Shown piece after piece: positions 1 to 7,129 of a stretch of 24,752 nt of DNA; the stretch's first letter is position 1; each line of letters opens with the position of its first letter. Both the position numbers and the translations under genes were made by a program. The stretch is from an uncultured Eubacteriales bacterium (GTDB taxonomy: Bacteria; Bacillota; Clostridia; Oscillospirales; Oscillospiraceae): contig USDP01000004.1 of NCBI GenBank assembly GCA_900553545.1, forward strand, positions 1 through 24,752. The letters run 5' to 3'. The notes beneath the pieces are model-generated. The model made no database searches and was not told the origin of the DNA. It worked only from the letters and a program-made list of their open reading frames with translations.

Positions 1-1
1 T

Positions 2-295
2 TTGGAAAATATCGTGTATCTGGAACTGCTGCGCCGAGGCTATGAAGTGACTGTCGGCAGAACGGGCGATAAGGAAATTGATTTTGTATGCGACAAGCGC
101 GGCGAAAAGCTGTACGTTCAGGTGTGCTATCTGCTCGCCTCCGACGAAACGGTCAACCGTGAGTTCGGCGCGTATGACAGCATCCGCGACAACTTCCCCA
201 AGTACGTTGTTTCCCTTGATGAGTTCGACATGAGCCGAAACGGGATCAAGCACCGGAATATCCGTGATTTCCTCCTTGCTGAGGAATGGAACTGA
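2..295 (+). CDS. C-terminal part of a DUF4143-type AAA ATPase (partial, runs in from the left edge)
   Basis: The reading frame is open from the first base and ends at TGA 293-295, so only the last 97 residues are present. The text LENIVYLELLRRGYEV followed by DKEIDFVC matches the C-terminal DUF4143 domain of the archaeal-type ATPase family (AAA_14/DUF4143). There a PD-(D/E)xK-like fold carries the pattern EN-x-VYLEL-RRG and then EIDFV. Full proteins of this family are about 400-450 residues, so the Walker ATPase part would lie outside the window. The family is common in accessory regions; its cellular role is not well settled. No start can be assigned. A strong terminator follows directly, so this was the last gene of its transcript. 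Confidence 0.75.
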   Translation: MENIVYLELLRRGYEVTVGRTGDKEIDFVCDKRGEKLYVQVCYLLASDETVNREFGAYDSIRDNFPKYVVSLDEFDMSRNGIKHRNIRDFLLAEEWN

Positions 296-299
296 ACAC

Positions 300-346
300 G
301 AAGCCCAGCATCACGCCAAACGGCGCGATGCTGGGCTTCTTTTTTG
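300..346 (+). terminator. Rho-independent terminator of the DUF4143 gene
   Basis: A perfect 13-bp stem (300-312 with 327-339) encloses a smaller 4-bp stem (314-317 with 322-325). It is followed by C and six T residues at 340-346. It starts five bases after the upstream stop codon. Confidence 0.9.
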
Positions 347-663
347 TCATGCTTCGGGGCTTTTTTTGAGGATAAAACCGCCTGTGTGCTGTTTACTTTT
401 CTTTGTTTTATTGACACGCCGCCCTCTGCCCATCATGGCAACTGTACATCCTCGGAACAAAAAATGAACACTTTCTCTGTATAGGGAGAAAGCCAGAGAG
501 GAAAAAGAGGGTGAGCGCAGGCTGTGGGAACGGTGCGTAAACCGCTTGCGGTTTTCCACGGTTTCCATAGCCGCAGCGAGGGAGAAAAGGGAGAGGCGGC
601 TTTCTCGTTCAGGCGGCTTGCCGCCGCTCTTTTGCTCTCCCTTTTCTCTCTGAATATCAGGGA
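347..663. other. Gene-free stretch with a large inverted repeat
   Basis: I see no convincing gene here. Short frames in several directions lack ribosome binding sites and recognisable domains. The main structure is an imperfect inverted repeat with arms 580-595 and 635-650 (16 bp, one G:U), holding a second perfect 6-bp GC hairpin at 612-625. A short palindromic word lies at 541-552. The stretch separates the DUF4143 remnant from the restriction-modification remnants and is probably part of the same mobile or decayed island. Confidence 0.5.
580..650. repeat. Long imperfect inverted repeat (hairpin)
   Basis: Arms 580-595 and 635-650 pair over 16 bp with one G:U. The loop contains a GGCGGC/GCCGCC hairpin at 612-617 and 620-625. 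There is no T-tract typical of a terminator. It could be a structured RNA, a recombination or transfer site, or the end of a decayed element. Confidence 0.5.
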
Positions 664-957
664 TTATTCTGCATCATTGCTCGGTGTAACAGGGCGAAAG
701 TCCTCCTGAACACCCTCATTAAGGTCAAAGCACGTGGTTTTTGCATCGGCAACCCAGAACCCTCGCACCCTGTAACGCTTGCCGGGAATCCAGTCCTCGC
801 CGGTGACAGCGCGAAGCGGGTCAAGCAGATTCTTGTTGGAGATCGTAACAACACCTTTCTGTTCGCCTCTCGGCTTGGAGAACTTGAATCCCTTCGGTTC
901 GTTGCTCTTGCAGGAACGGATCGCCAATACCCTCGCTTTCACATCCAGCAGACACAA
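664..957 (-). CDS. Unrecognised small protein, possibly N-terminally truncated
   Basis: The frame encodes up to 97 residues. The listed first codon is TTG at 957, without a good ribosome binding site. The frame stays open upstream to a TGA near 985, where the sequence passes into the broken res gene. The protein has a plausible composition with a conserved-looking core (PGKRYRVRGFWV, then DAKTTCFDL, then EGVQEDF). I recognise no family. The simplest reading is that a deletion joined the 5' end of res to the inside of another gene, leaving only this C-terminal part. It may equally be non-functional debris. Confidence 0.35.
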   Translation of the reverse strand: MCLLDVKARVLAIRSCKSNEPKGFKFSKPRGEQKGVVTISNKNLLDPLRAVTGEDWIPGKRYRVRGFWVADAKTTCFDLNEGVQEDFRPVTPSNDAE

Positions 958-1220
958 GATAAAGGCAGGATAGCGGGGGGTGCGTCAAAGATAGGGCGAA
1001 CGGCGTTGCAGGCAATAAAGGTCTTGCCGCCGCCCGTCGGCACCTTGAAGCAAAGGTTCGGGACACCGGGTATCGCGTTTTGGTATCGCCCTAAAGCCGG
1101 GGCTGATTTCTCCTGCTAAAACAGGCGAAACGCCGCTGCGTCACTCTTTGTTTCGTTCAGCAGTTTCAGATAGCGGGTCAGATCCGCTATGACCTTTTTC
1201 TGATAAGATTTCAGTTCCAT
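939..1220 (-). pseudogene. res: Type III restriction enzyme Res subunit, 5' fragment with internal stop
   Basis: From ATG 1220, with a GGGGG-type ribosome binding site 9 bases upstream, the frame reads MELKSYQKKVIADLTRYL. It meets an amber codon (TAG, 1116-1118) at codon 35, then continues in frame with NAIPGVPNLCFKVP and the Walker A motif PTGGGKTF, then ACNAVRPIFDA. This is the start of the helicase domain of type III restriction Res subunits, which normally exceed 900 residues. The expected residue at codon 35 is probably Trp (TGG to TAG). Similarity stops near 970-985 and the frame ends at TGA 939-941. The gene begins 15 bases after the mod stop codon, the normal mod-res order. It is dead: internal stop plus loss of about 90% of the gene. 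Confidence 0.75.
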
Positions 1221-1235
1221 ACAGCGAACACCCCC

Positions 1236-1842
1236 TTACAATCTGCTAATATCGCGCGGAATTTTTTTGAATGTGACGCCCATTTTTGACAACTTGTCCT
1301 CGCTGATGGAACAGCGGTCGGCATAGATCACCGTTCCATCGGCTTTTTTCGTAATGGTGGAGAGGAACGCATAGTCCAGCACCGTCACGCGCTGCGGCTC
1401 GTAGTAGAAGTAATAGCCCGTGCTGTTGTGCTTGCCAAGGTAATACGGATTGCCGCCGCTGGGCGGGGCGTAGGGCTGCTTGGTTTCCATGAACCAGATG
1501 TATTCGCGGATTTTCCCCGGAGCAACCGCTTCATTCAGGCAATCGCCCACAAGCAGCGGCTCACCCAAATCATAGAAGCTGAAATTGCCGCCCGTGCCCT
1601 CCACGGCGTTCTTGCCCTCGCCGTAGCCACGGATCACGCGCTTGACGCGCTCGGCGGTGATGCTGTCGGCGTAGTCCATCATCTCAACGAGGATGAACTT
1701 GCGGTGTCCGCCGTCCGCCTTGTTCATGTTCAGGACAGCATGGGCGGTGGTGCCGGAACCGGCGAAAGAATCTAAAATGATGCTGTCTTTGTTTGAAGCA
1801 ATTTCAAGCATCCTCTCAACAAGTCCGACAGGTTTTGGCGTA
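1236..1842 (-). pseudogene. mod: Type III restriction-modification methyltransferase Mod, 3' fragment
   Basis: The C-terminal part of a beta-class N6-adenine methyltransferase. The frame carries TPKPVGLVERMLEIA, then DSFAGSGTTAHAVL, which holds the SAM-binding FxGxGT motif placed C-terminally as in beta-class enzymes, and then KFILVEMMDYAD. The catalytic DPPY region and target-recognition part are missing. At about 1838-1848 the frame runs into the hsdR fragment, which is read in a different frame. An ATG lies at 1811 but has no sign of being a real start. The tail to TAA 1236-1238 looks intact, ending just before res. A short surviving peptide could be made but would not methylate DNA. Confidence 0.75.
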
Positions 1843-2289
1843 TCATACGGTGGAATTCTTTCTGAATACTTCCCTCGTTGTTGGGCTTCTTTACTTCGAG
1901 GAATCCAAGGGGAATACCATTGACAAGAACGGTAATATCCGGGCGGAACGGCCCCTTTGCTTCTGGGCCGAAGGTCAGCTCATCAACGATGGCAAAATCG
2001 TTATCTGCGGGACGGTCAAAGTCAATGAGCTTGATGTCTGCGGTCTGGTCCAGCAAACGGCTCAGAAACTCTTTTCCCATATCATTGTTCTTGATGGTGT
2101 TATGGATTTCCTCAATCGTTGCAAAAGCTGCTTGACAGTCAGGTTCTTATCACTGTTGATTCGCTGGATTGCAGGGACAAAACGGTTGAGAAAGATTCTG
2201 GTTTCGGGGTGGATATCCGCATCCTTCAAAGACTGGTACTCATAACCTAGCCGCATAAACTGAACCGTAGCCGGGAATTTTACCCGCAT
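1838..2289 (-). pseudogene. hsdR: Type I restriction enzyme HsdR, 5' fragment with a frameshift
   Basis: From ATG 2289 the frame reads MRVKFPATVQFMRLGYEYQ to about residue 54 (NLTVKQ). The sense then continues one frame over (FATIEEIHNTIKNND, MGKEFLSRLLDQ, then FRPDITVLVNG and LGFLEVKKPNNEG). This is the N-terminal nuclease domain of type I R subunits, with the PD-(D/E)xK-type residues of RPDI and the EVK of FLEVKK. A single missing base near 2128 explains the break. Similarity ends at about EFHRMI (1841), where the mod fragment begins in another frame. HsdR is normally about 1000 residues, so over 80% is lost. The start lies 21 bases after the helix-turn-helix gene. Confidence 0.75.
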
Positions 2290-2309
2290 ATCTTCATTTC
2301 AAGGAACTC

Positions 2310-2663
2310 TCATTTTCCGTTTTCGCTCCCTTCACTTTTCTGCTTTCTTGGACGCTTTGGATATTCAACAAACCGCTTATCATCTGGGAATGGGGTTCCC
2401 GCTGGAATAAGCCACACCTTTCCTTTGCGAACGGCTCCGGGGAACCGACCCTCAGAGCATAGAACTCGGATACGGGGAGGACTTTTCTTTACGATCTCCG
2501 CATATTCGGAAATTGTAAGATATTTTGCTTCACTACTTTGTGCTTTTGCTTTCTTAGCAGAAGATACTTTCTCTACCACAGGAGCAAAGACATTTGGCGT
2601 GTAAATATGAAGTACGAGGTCATCGTCAATATAGGCTCTTGTTTTCCCCGGATAGTCCTCCAT
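2310..2663 (-). CDS. Small helix-turn-helix (excisionase/MerR-like) DNA-binding protein, possibly 5'-damaged
   Basis: The C-terminal half (KYLTISEYAEIVKKS, RIRVLCSEGRFPGAVRKG, KVWLIPAGTPFPDDKR) has the order of a winged-helix DNA-binding domain of the excisionase/MerR type: a first helix, a recognition helix with RV-x-LC-x-EGR-x-PGA, and a beta wing KVWLIPAG. It ends in a basic tail. I chose ATG 2663, giving about 117 residues, because everything upstream in this frame is the out-of-frame start of an IS3 transposase gene. No ribosome binding site supports this ATG, so the original start may have been lost when the IS end joined here near 2670. It precedes hsdR by 21 bases, so it may once have regulated the restriction genes. 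Confidence 0.5.
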   Translation of the reverse strand: MEDYPGKTRAYIDDDLVLHIYTPNVFAPVVEKVSSAKKAKAQSSEAKYLTISEYAEIVKKSPPRIRVLCSEGRFPGAVRKGKVWLIPAGTPFPDDKRFVEYPKRPRKQKSEGSENGK

Positions 2664-2677
2664 CTCGGTGCTTTTTT

Positions 2678-2804
2678 CATGGTTTCTACAACCATTCTCT
2701 TGAACTCCGGCGTATATCGTTTGTTTGGTACTCCTTTTGGCATAGCAAAACACCCCACTTGTTAAATAGTATATCATACTGTCTAACAAATGGGGTGCAG
2801 TTCA
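2678..2804 (-). mobile_element. Left end of an IS3-family insertion sequence with the start of orfA
   Basis: Read on the minus strand the element begins with TGAACTGCACCCC at 2804, a typical IS3-family TG...CA terminal inverted repeat. It is followed by an internal stem-loop (2751-2764 with 2784-2797, one mismatch) and then ATG 2743, which opens MPKGVPNKRYTPEFKRMVVE. That is the start of the helix-turn-helix OrfA of IS3-type transposases. Similarity stops after about 22 codons (near 2678), where it joins the helix-turn-helix gene. No right end or orfB is present, so it is a dead remnant. The same terminal sequence reappears at 23193-23254. Confidence 0.7.
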
Positions 2805-2922
2805 TTCGGCGGTTTTACTTTTTCTTCGATATATCAAAAATGATATTTGAAATAATAACTTTTATATCGATAAATTATTATCTGATAAAAATTCGATTTT
2901 CTCAAAGAAATAAAGAAAAGAC

Positions 2923-2955
2923 TTGATTTTTGCAAAGAATATGTTATGCTATAAA
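2923..2955 (+). promoter_or_regulatory. Probable sigma-A promoter of the apbE-rnf operon
   Basis: TTGATT (2923-2928) and TATGCT (2945-2950) are 16 bp apart. An overlapping extended -10 (TG-C-TATAAA, 2947-2955) is an alternative. The 120 bases before it are very AT-rich, unlike the GC-rich genes. The leader to the apbE start is about 50 bases. Confidence 0.55.
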
Positions 2956-3010
2956 TGAAATGAAGAACACGAAAAACAGCATATCACCGACGGACAGGGG
3001 AGAGCGGACG

Positions 3011-3997
3011 ATGCGGAGCAGACGAAAAATGGCGGTTTGTGGCCTGACGTTGCTCCTGTTTTTTACCCTTTGCGGCTGCGGCGCACAGCGGCAGGCCGGC
3101 GAATGGTTCGCGATGGACACGGTTATGACCGCGGCGGTCTATGGCAGCGCGGACGCGCTGGATGCCGTGGAGGCGGAAACGTACCGGCTCGACGCGCTGC
3201 TCGCAGCACAGAAGGATGACAGCGAGATCGCGGCGGTCAACGATGGGGCGGAGGTCGTCTCAGAGGAGACGGCGGCGCTGCTCCGGCGGGCGCTGGAGAT
3301 CGCGGCGGAGACGAACGGGGCCTATGACCCGACGGTCTATCCGCTGATGCGGGCCTGGGGCTTCACGGATGGAAACTACCGCGTGCCAGCAGATGCGGAA
3401 CTGGACGCGCTGCTGCAAACGACCGGCTGGACAGAAGTCTCCGTGGACGGGACAACGGCCTCGCTGCCGGGAGGCTTTGCGCTCGACCTCGGCGGCATCG
3501 GCAAGGGTTATGCCGCCGGGCGCTGCAAGGAGATTTTGAAAGCGCACGGCGTGACGTCCGCGCTGCTGAGCCTCGGCGGGAACGTCTCGGCGCTCGGCAG
3601 CAAGCCGGACGGCACGGCCTGGACGGTCGCGATCGAGGACCCGGACGGCGGCGATTACCTTGGAACGGTGCAGATCGCGGATCAGTGCGTGGTCACGTCG
3701 GGCGGCTATCAGCGGTATTTCGAGCAGGATGGCGTCCGCTATTGGCATATTTTAGACCCAGAGACGGGAAAACCCGCGCGAAGCGGCATGAAATCAGTGA
3801 CGATCGTGTCGGCGGATGACACGCTGGCCGATGCGCTGAGCACGGCACTGTTCGTCATGGGGCCGGAGCGGGCCGCGGACTTCTGGCGGGTACACCGGGC
3901 GGAATTCGGCGCGGTGTGGCTGACGGACGACGGGCGGCTGTTTGTAACAGAGGGTCTGACGCTCACAACAGAGCGGGAATACGAGGTGGTTTCGTGA
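3011..3997 (+). CDS. apbE: FAD:protein FMN transferase (ApbE), lipoprotein
   Basis: ApbE moves FMN from FAD onto a Thr of extracytoplasmic redox proteins, using Mg2+. The start ATG 3011 has AGGGGAG eight bases upstream and gives 328 residues. Upstream in-frame codons lie inside the promoter region. A signal peptide with basic start, a Leu-rich core and a lipobox-like LCGC predicts a lipid-anchored protein outside the membrane. Family features in order: AMDTVMTA, GAYDPTVYPLM, LDLGGIGKGYAA, LLSLGGN, VVTSGGYQRYFE, YWHILDPETGKPA, and the Asp-rich metal and active-site segment VSADDTLADALSTALFVMG. Its targets are most likely RnfD and RnfG, encoded downstream, both of which carry the acceptor motif. 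It shares a 4-base overlap with the next gene. Confidence 0.93.
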   Translation: MRSRRKMAVCGLTLLLFFTLCGCGAQRQAGEWFAMDTVMTAAVYGSADALDAVEAETYRLDALLAAQKDDSEIAAVNDGAEVVSEETAALLRRALEIAAETNGAYDPTVYPLMRAWGFTDGNYRVPADAELDALLQTTGWTEVSVDGTTASLPGGFALDLGGIGKGYAAGRCKEILKAHGVTSALLSLGGNVSALGSKPDGTAWTVAIEDPDGGDYLGTVQIADQCVVTSGGYQRYFEQDGVRYWHILDPETGKPARSGMKSVTIVSADDTLADALSTALFVMGPERAADFWRVHRAEFGAVWLTDDGRLFVTEGLTLTTEREYEVVS

Positions 3998-4353
3998 AGA
4001 CGAAGCACTGGATCATGGTATTTGTGAGCCTCGCGCTCGTGCTGCTTGCAATTTTGCTGCTGCGGCCGAAGCAGAGCGGCCTCGTGGGCATCTACCGCGA
4101 CGGCAGGCTGATCGAAACGGTCGATCTGACGAAAGACCGGACGATCCCGCTGGACGGCGCGGCGGGCGGCGCGACCGCCGCCGTACAGGACGGCGAGATC
4201 TACATGGAGTCGGCGGAATGCCCCGATCAGATCTGCGTGGAGCACGGGCCGCTCCGCCCCGGCGGGACGCCGATCGTCTGCCTGCCGAATCGCCTGAGCA
4301 TCCAGTGGATCGAGCGGGACGCGGCGGTGGACGCCGTGTCCGGCGGGAGGTAG
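3994..4353 (+). CDS. NusG domain II-containing membrane-anchored protein
   Basis: The gene starts at GTG 3994, overlapping the apbE stop (GTGA), with GAGGTGG just upstream, and encodes 119 residues. One N-terminal membrane helix (about residues 5-24) is followed by a beta-rich domain of the NusG_II type (Pfam NusG domain II). It ends with the hallmark CPDQICVEHGPL and VCLPNRLSIQ, with Cys residues that may form a disulphide or bind a cofactor outside the membrane. Despite the domain name it is not a transcription factor. From memory, proteins of this type occur beside ApbE and Gx-transporter genes in flavin-based electron-transfer loci, such as EetA of Listeria. A redox or assembly role at the membrane surface is inferred. 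Confidence 0.8.
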   Translation: MKTKHWIMVFVSLALVLLAILLLRPKQSGLVGIYRDGRLIETVDLTKDRTIPLDGAAGGATAAVQDGEIYMESAECPDQICVEHGPLRPGGTPIVCLPNRLSIQWIERDAAVDAVSGGR

Positions 4354-4357
4354 CGCC

Positions 4358-4885
4358 ATGCGGAACGATGTCAGAAAGCTGACGCTCTGCGCGGTGCTGA
4401 CCGCGGCGGCGCTCGTCACATTCGTCATTGAATTGCAGCTCCCGCCGCTGACGGGCATCCCCGGCATCAAACCGGGACTCGCGAATATCTTTACATTATT
4501 TGCGCTCTGCTGGCTGGGGCGTGGCTGGGCCTTTGCGCTGATGATGGTGCGCGTGGTGCTCGGCTGTTTGATTACCGGCAGAATGACGGCACTGGGCTAC
4601 AGCCTCGCCGGCGGGCTGCTGGCATTTCTCGTCATGGCAGTGCTGCTGTACGTCATTTCGGAGCGGCAGCTCTGGGTGGTCAGCATGTTCGGCGCGATGG
4701 CGCATAATCTGGGGCAGATGCTCGTGGCGCGGTTCGTCGCGGGCGTCGCCGCGATCTGGTATTATCTGCCGGTGCTGCTGCTTTCGGCGCTCGTCACCGG
4801 CCTGTTCACAGGGCTTTGCGCACAGCTCGTTCTAAAGCGGCTGCGGCGCGGAGCCGGAAGGAAAGAGAAGGGGGAATCCACTTGA
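4358..4885 (+). CDS. Gx transporter family / HepS1-like integral membrane protein
   Basis: ATG 4358 lies four bases after the upstream stop and gives 175 residues. The protein is almost entirely hydrophobic with about five to six membrane segments, and the N-terminal stretch PPLTGIPGIKPGLANIFTL matches the family named heptaprenyl diphosphate synthase component I (Pfam PF07456), now often called Gx transporter. The fold resembles substrate-binding S components of ECF transporters. It ends in a basic tail (RLRRGAGRKEKG). In Listeria a protein of this kind, EetB, is needed for flavin-based extracellular electron transfer (recalled, not checked). Here, between ApbE and Rnf genes, flavin or quinone handling is a reasonable inference, though the substrate is unknown. 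It overlaps rnfC by four bases. Confidence 0.85.
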   Translation: MRNDVRKLTLCAVLTAAALVTFVIELQLPPLTGIPGIKPGLANIFTLFALCWLGRGWAFALMMVRVVLGCLITGRMTALGYSLAGGLLAFLVMAVLLYVISERQLWVVSMFGAMAHNLGQMLVARFVAGVAAIWYYLPVLLLSALVTGLFTGLCAQLVLKRLRRGAGRKEKGEST

Positions 4886-6227
4886 AAGATCTGCATGGCA
4901 TCCACATTCCGGGGCACAAGAACACGTCGGCCATGAAGGCGACAAAGCTGCCGCTGCCGCAGTCGGTCGTGATCCCGATGGCGATGCACATCGGCGCGCC
5001 GGCAAAGCCGGTCGTCAAGGTCGGCGACCACGTCAAGACCGGCCAGCTCATCGGTGAGGCGGGCGGCTTCGTCTCCGCGCCGATCTACGCGAGCATCTCG
5101 GGCACGGTCAAAAAGATCGGCGACATGACGAACTCGATGGGCCGCTCGATGCAGTACGTCGAAATTGAATCCGACGGACTCGACGAGCGCTGGGAGGGGC
5201 TGCATCCGCCGAAGCTCGAGACGATGCAGGATTTCCTCGACGCCGTGCGGGCCAGCGGCCTTGTGGGCCTCGGCGGCGCGGGCTTCCCGACGGTGGTGAA
5301 GCTGACGGTCAAGAATCTCGACCAGATCCAGTGCGTCATCATCAACTGTGCCGAGTGTGAGCCGTATGTGACGAGCGACACGCGCGCGATGCTGGACTAT
5401 GACTTCGACGTCATCGGCTGCAAAAGTTCCTGCACGTGCCGAAGATCGTCTTCGGCATCGAGGAAAACAAGCCCGAGTGCATCCGGCACTATCAGGCGCT
5501 CGTGGCGCAGGAGGAGAACATGGAGGTCTGCCCGCTGCCCGCGATCTACCCGCAGGGCGGCGAGAAGATCCTCATCTACCATGTGATGCATAAGGTCGTC
5601 GAGGAAGGGAAACTCCCGCTGGACGCGGGCGCGATCGTCCTCAACTGCACGACCATCTCGTCCATCGCGCGCTATTGCCGGACGGGACTGCCGCTGGTGA
5701 AAAAGTGCGTGACGGTCGACGGCTCGGCGGTGCGTGTGCCGAAGAACGTGCTCGTGCCGATCGGGATGCGGATGCGCGACGTGTTCGAGGCGTGCGGCGG
5801 CTTCAAGGAAGAGCCGGGCAAGGTCATCTACGGCGGCACGATGATGGGCATTGCGGTGCCCGATCTCGAGCAGCCGATCCTGAAGAACACGAACGCCATT
5901 CTGGCGCTGACGAAGAAGGACGCAATTCTGCCGGAGCCGACGGCCTGTATCCGCTGCGGCCGGTGCGTGGCGCACTGTCCGGCGAATCTGATGCCGCTGG
6001 AAATTGAATCGGCGTTCAAGCAGAAGAATGTGGAGCGGCTGGCGGAGCTGAAGGTCAACCTCTGCATGGAGTGCGGCTGCTGCGCGCACGGCTGCCCGGC
6101 GAGCCGTCCGCTCGTGCAGACCAATAAGCTCGCCAAGGCGCAGGTCGCGGCATGGAAGGCTGCGAAGAAGGCCGCGGACGAGGCGAAAAAGGCCGCGGAA
6201 GAGGCCAAGAAGGAGGCGGTAAAATGA
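4882..6227 (+). pseudogene. rnfC: Rnf complex subunit RnfC, frameshifted in this sequence
   Basis: RnfC is the cytoplasmic NADH/flavin- and Fe-S-bearing subunit of the ferredoxin:NAD+ oxidoreductase. The TTG start at 4882 overlaps the previous stop (TTGA), preceded by an AGGGGG ribosome binding site. The first frame gives MKDLHGIHIPGHK, a biotin-lipoyl-like N domain, GLGGAGFPT (residues about 129-137, FMN/NADH binding) and INCAECEPYVTSD, up to DFDVIG near 5418. The sense then continues in another frame with LQKFLHVPKIVFGIEENK through two 4Fe-4S motifs (CIRCGRCVAHCP and CMECGCCAHGCP) and a Lys/Ala/Glu-rich tail. A loss of 1 base, or more likely 13 judged from the family's usual spacing, explains the break. 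It is either a true mutation or an assembly error; all other Rnf genes are intact. Confidence 0.88.
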
Positions 6228-7129
6228 GCCAGATCGTATCGGTCTCCCCGCACTGTCACGGGAAGATCACCACGCAGAGCATCATGCGCGACGTGCTCAT
6301 CGCGCTGGCCCCGGCGCTCGTCGCGGGCGTGATCAACTTCGGATGGCGCGCGCTGTTGGTGACGGCGGTTTGCGCGGCGGCCTGCATGTTCTTCGAGTGG
6401 GGCTTTGAAAAGCTCTGCGGCAAGCCGAGCACCATTTCCGACCTTTCGGCGGCGGTCAGCGGTGTGCTGCTGGCGTACAATCTGCCGGTGTCCATCCCGC
6501 TGTGGCAGGCCGTGTTCGGCGCGCTGGTCGCGATGGTGGCCGTCAAGGGATTGTTCGGCGGCCTCGGTAAGAACTTTGCAAACCCGGCGATTGTGGCGAG
6601 AATTGTGCTGTTCCTCGCGTTTTCCAGCTCGATGACCGCCTGGGTCTATCCGGACGCGGTATCGAGCGCGACGCCGCTGGCCATGCTGGCCAAGGGCGAG
6701 CATGTCGACTATCTGACGCTCCTGCTCGGCCACCACGGCGGCTGCATCGGCGAGACGTGCGCGCTTGCATTGCTGCTCGGCTTTGCGTATCTGCTCATTC
6801 GCCGCGTCGTCACGTGGCAGACGCCGGTCTGCTTCGTCGGGACGGTCTTCCTGATGAGCCTGATCCTCGGGCAGGATGCGCTGGCGCAGGTGCTCTCTGG
6901 CGGTCTGCTCCTCGGCGCGATCTTTATGGCGGCCGATTATTCCACGTCCCCCTGCACGGCCTGGGGCAAGGTGCTGTTCGGCATCGGCGCGGGACTGCTC
7001 ACGGTGCTCATCCGCTTCTATGGCGCTTATGCCGAGGGCGTGTCGTTCGCGATCCTGTTCATGAACATCCTGACGCCGTATCTGACCCGATGGACGCGGA
7101 CAAAGCCGCTGGGAGGTGCGAAGGCATGA
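6224..7129 (+). CDS. rnfD: Rnf complex subunit RnfD
   Basis: RnfD is a membrane subunit with covalently bound FMN that helps couple electron flow to ion pumping. The start ATG 6224 overlaps the rnfC stop (ATGA) and has AGGAGG at 6211-6216, giving 301 residues; an in-frame upstream start lies within rnfC and is not credible. There are about eight to ten membrane segments. Family text includes KNFANPAIVARIVLF and the flavinylation motif SSATPLA, where Thr150 is the expected FMN acceptor for ApbE. The segment DYSTSPCTAWGKVLFG and the C-terminal GAYAEGVSFAILFMN match the RnfD/NqrB family. Next gene overlaps by four bases. Confidence 0.95.
   Translation: MSQIVSVSPHCHGKITTQSIMRDVLIALAPALVAGVINFGWRALLVTAVCAAACMFFEWGFEKLCGKPSTISDLSAAVSGVLLAYNLPVSIPLWQAVFGALVAMVAVKGLFGGLGKNFANPAIVARIVLFLAFSSSMTAWVYPDAVSSATPLAMLAKGEHVDYLTLLLGHHGGCIGETCALALLLGFAYLLIRRVVTWQTPVCFVGTVFLMSLILGQDALAQVLSGGLLLGAIFMAADYSTSPCTAWGKVLFGIGAGLLTVLIRFYGAYAEGVSFAILFMNILTPYLTRWTRTKPLGGAKA

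Noticed and set aside
524..709. 61-codon plus-strand frame in the gene-free stretch
   Set aside because: It runs through the large inverted repeat and has low-complexity Leu/Ser text with no ribosome binding site.
1..2804. A novel or intact defence system in the left island
   Set aside because: Every recognisable defence gene is truncated, frameshifted or interrupted, and the pieces belong to known type I and type III R-M families.
2930..3010. Longer N-terminus for ApbE
   Set aside because: Those codons overlap the promoter -10 region and would put 27 residues before the signal peptide. ATG 3011 has a good ribosome binding site.
5410..5430. Programmed -1 frameshift in rnfC at CAAAAG
   Set aside because: Not preferred: the run is only four A residues, there is no obvious downstream stem-loop or pseudoknot, and RnfC is not known to be recoded. 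A base loss or assembly error is simpler.
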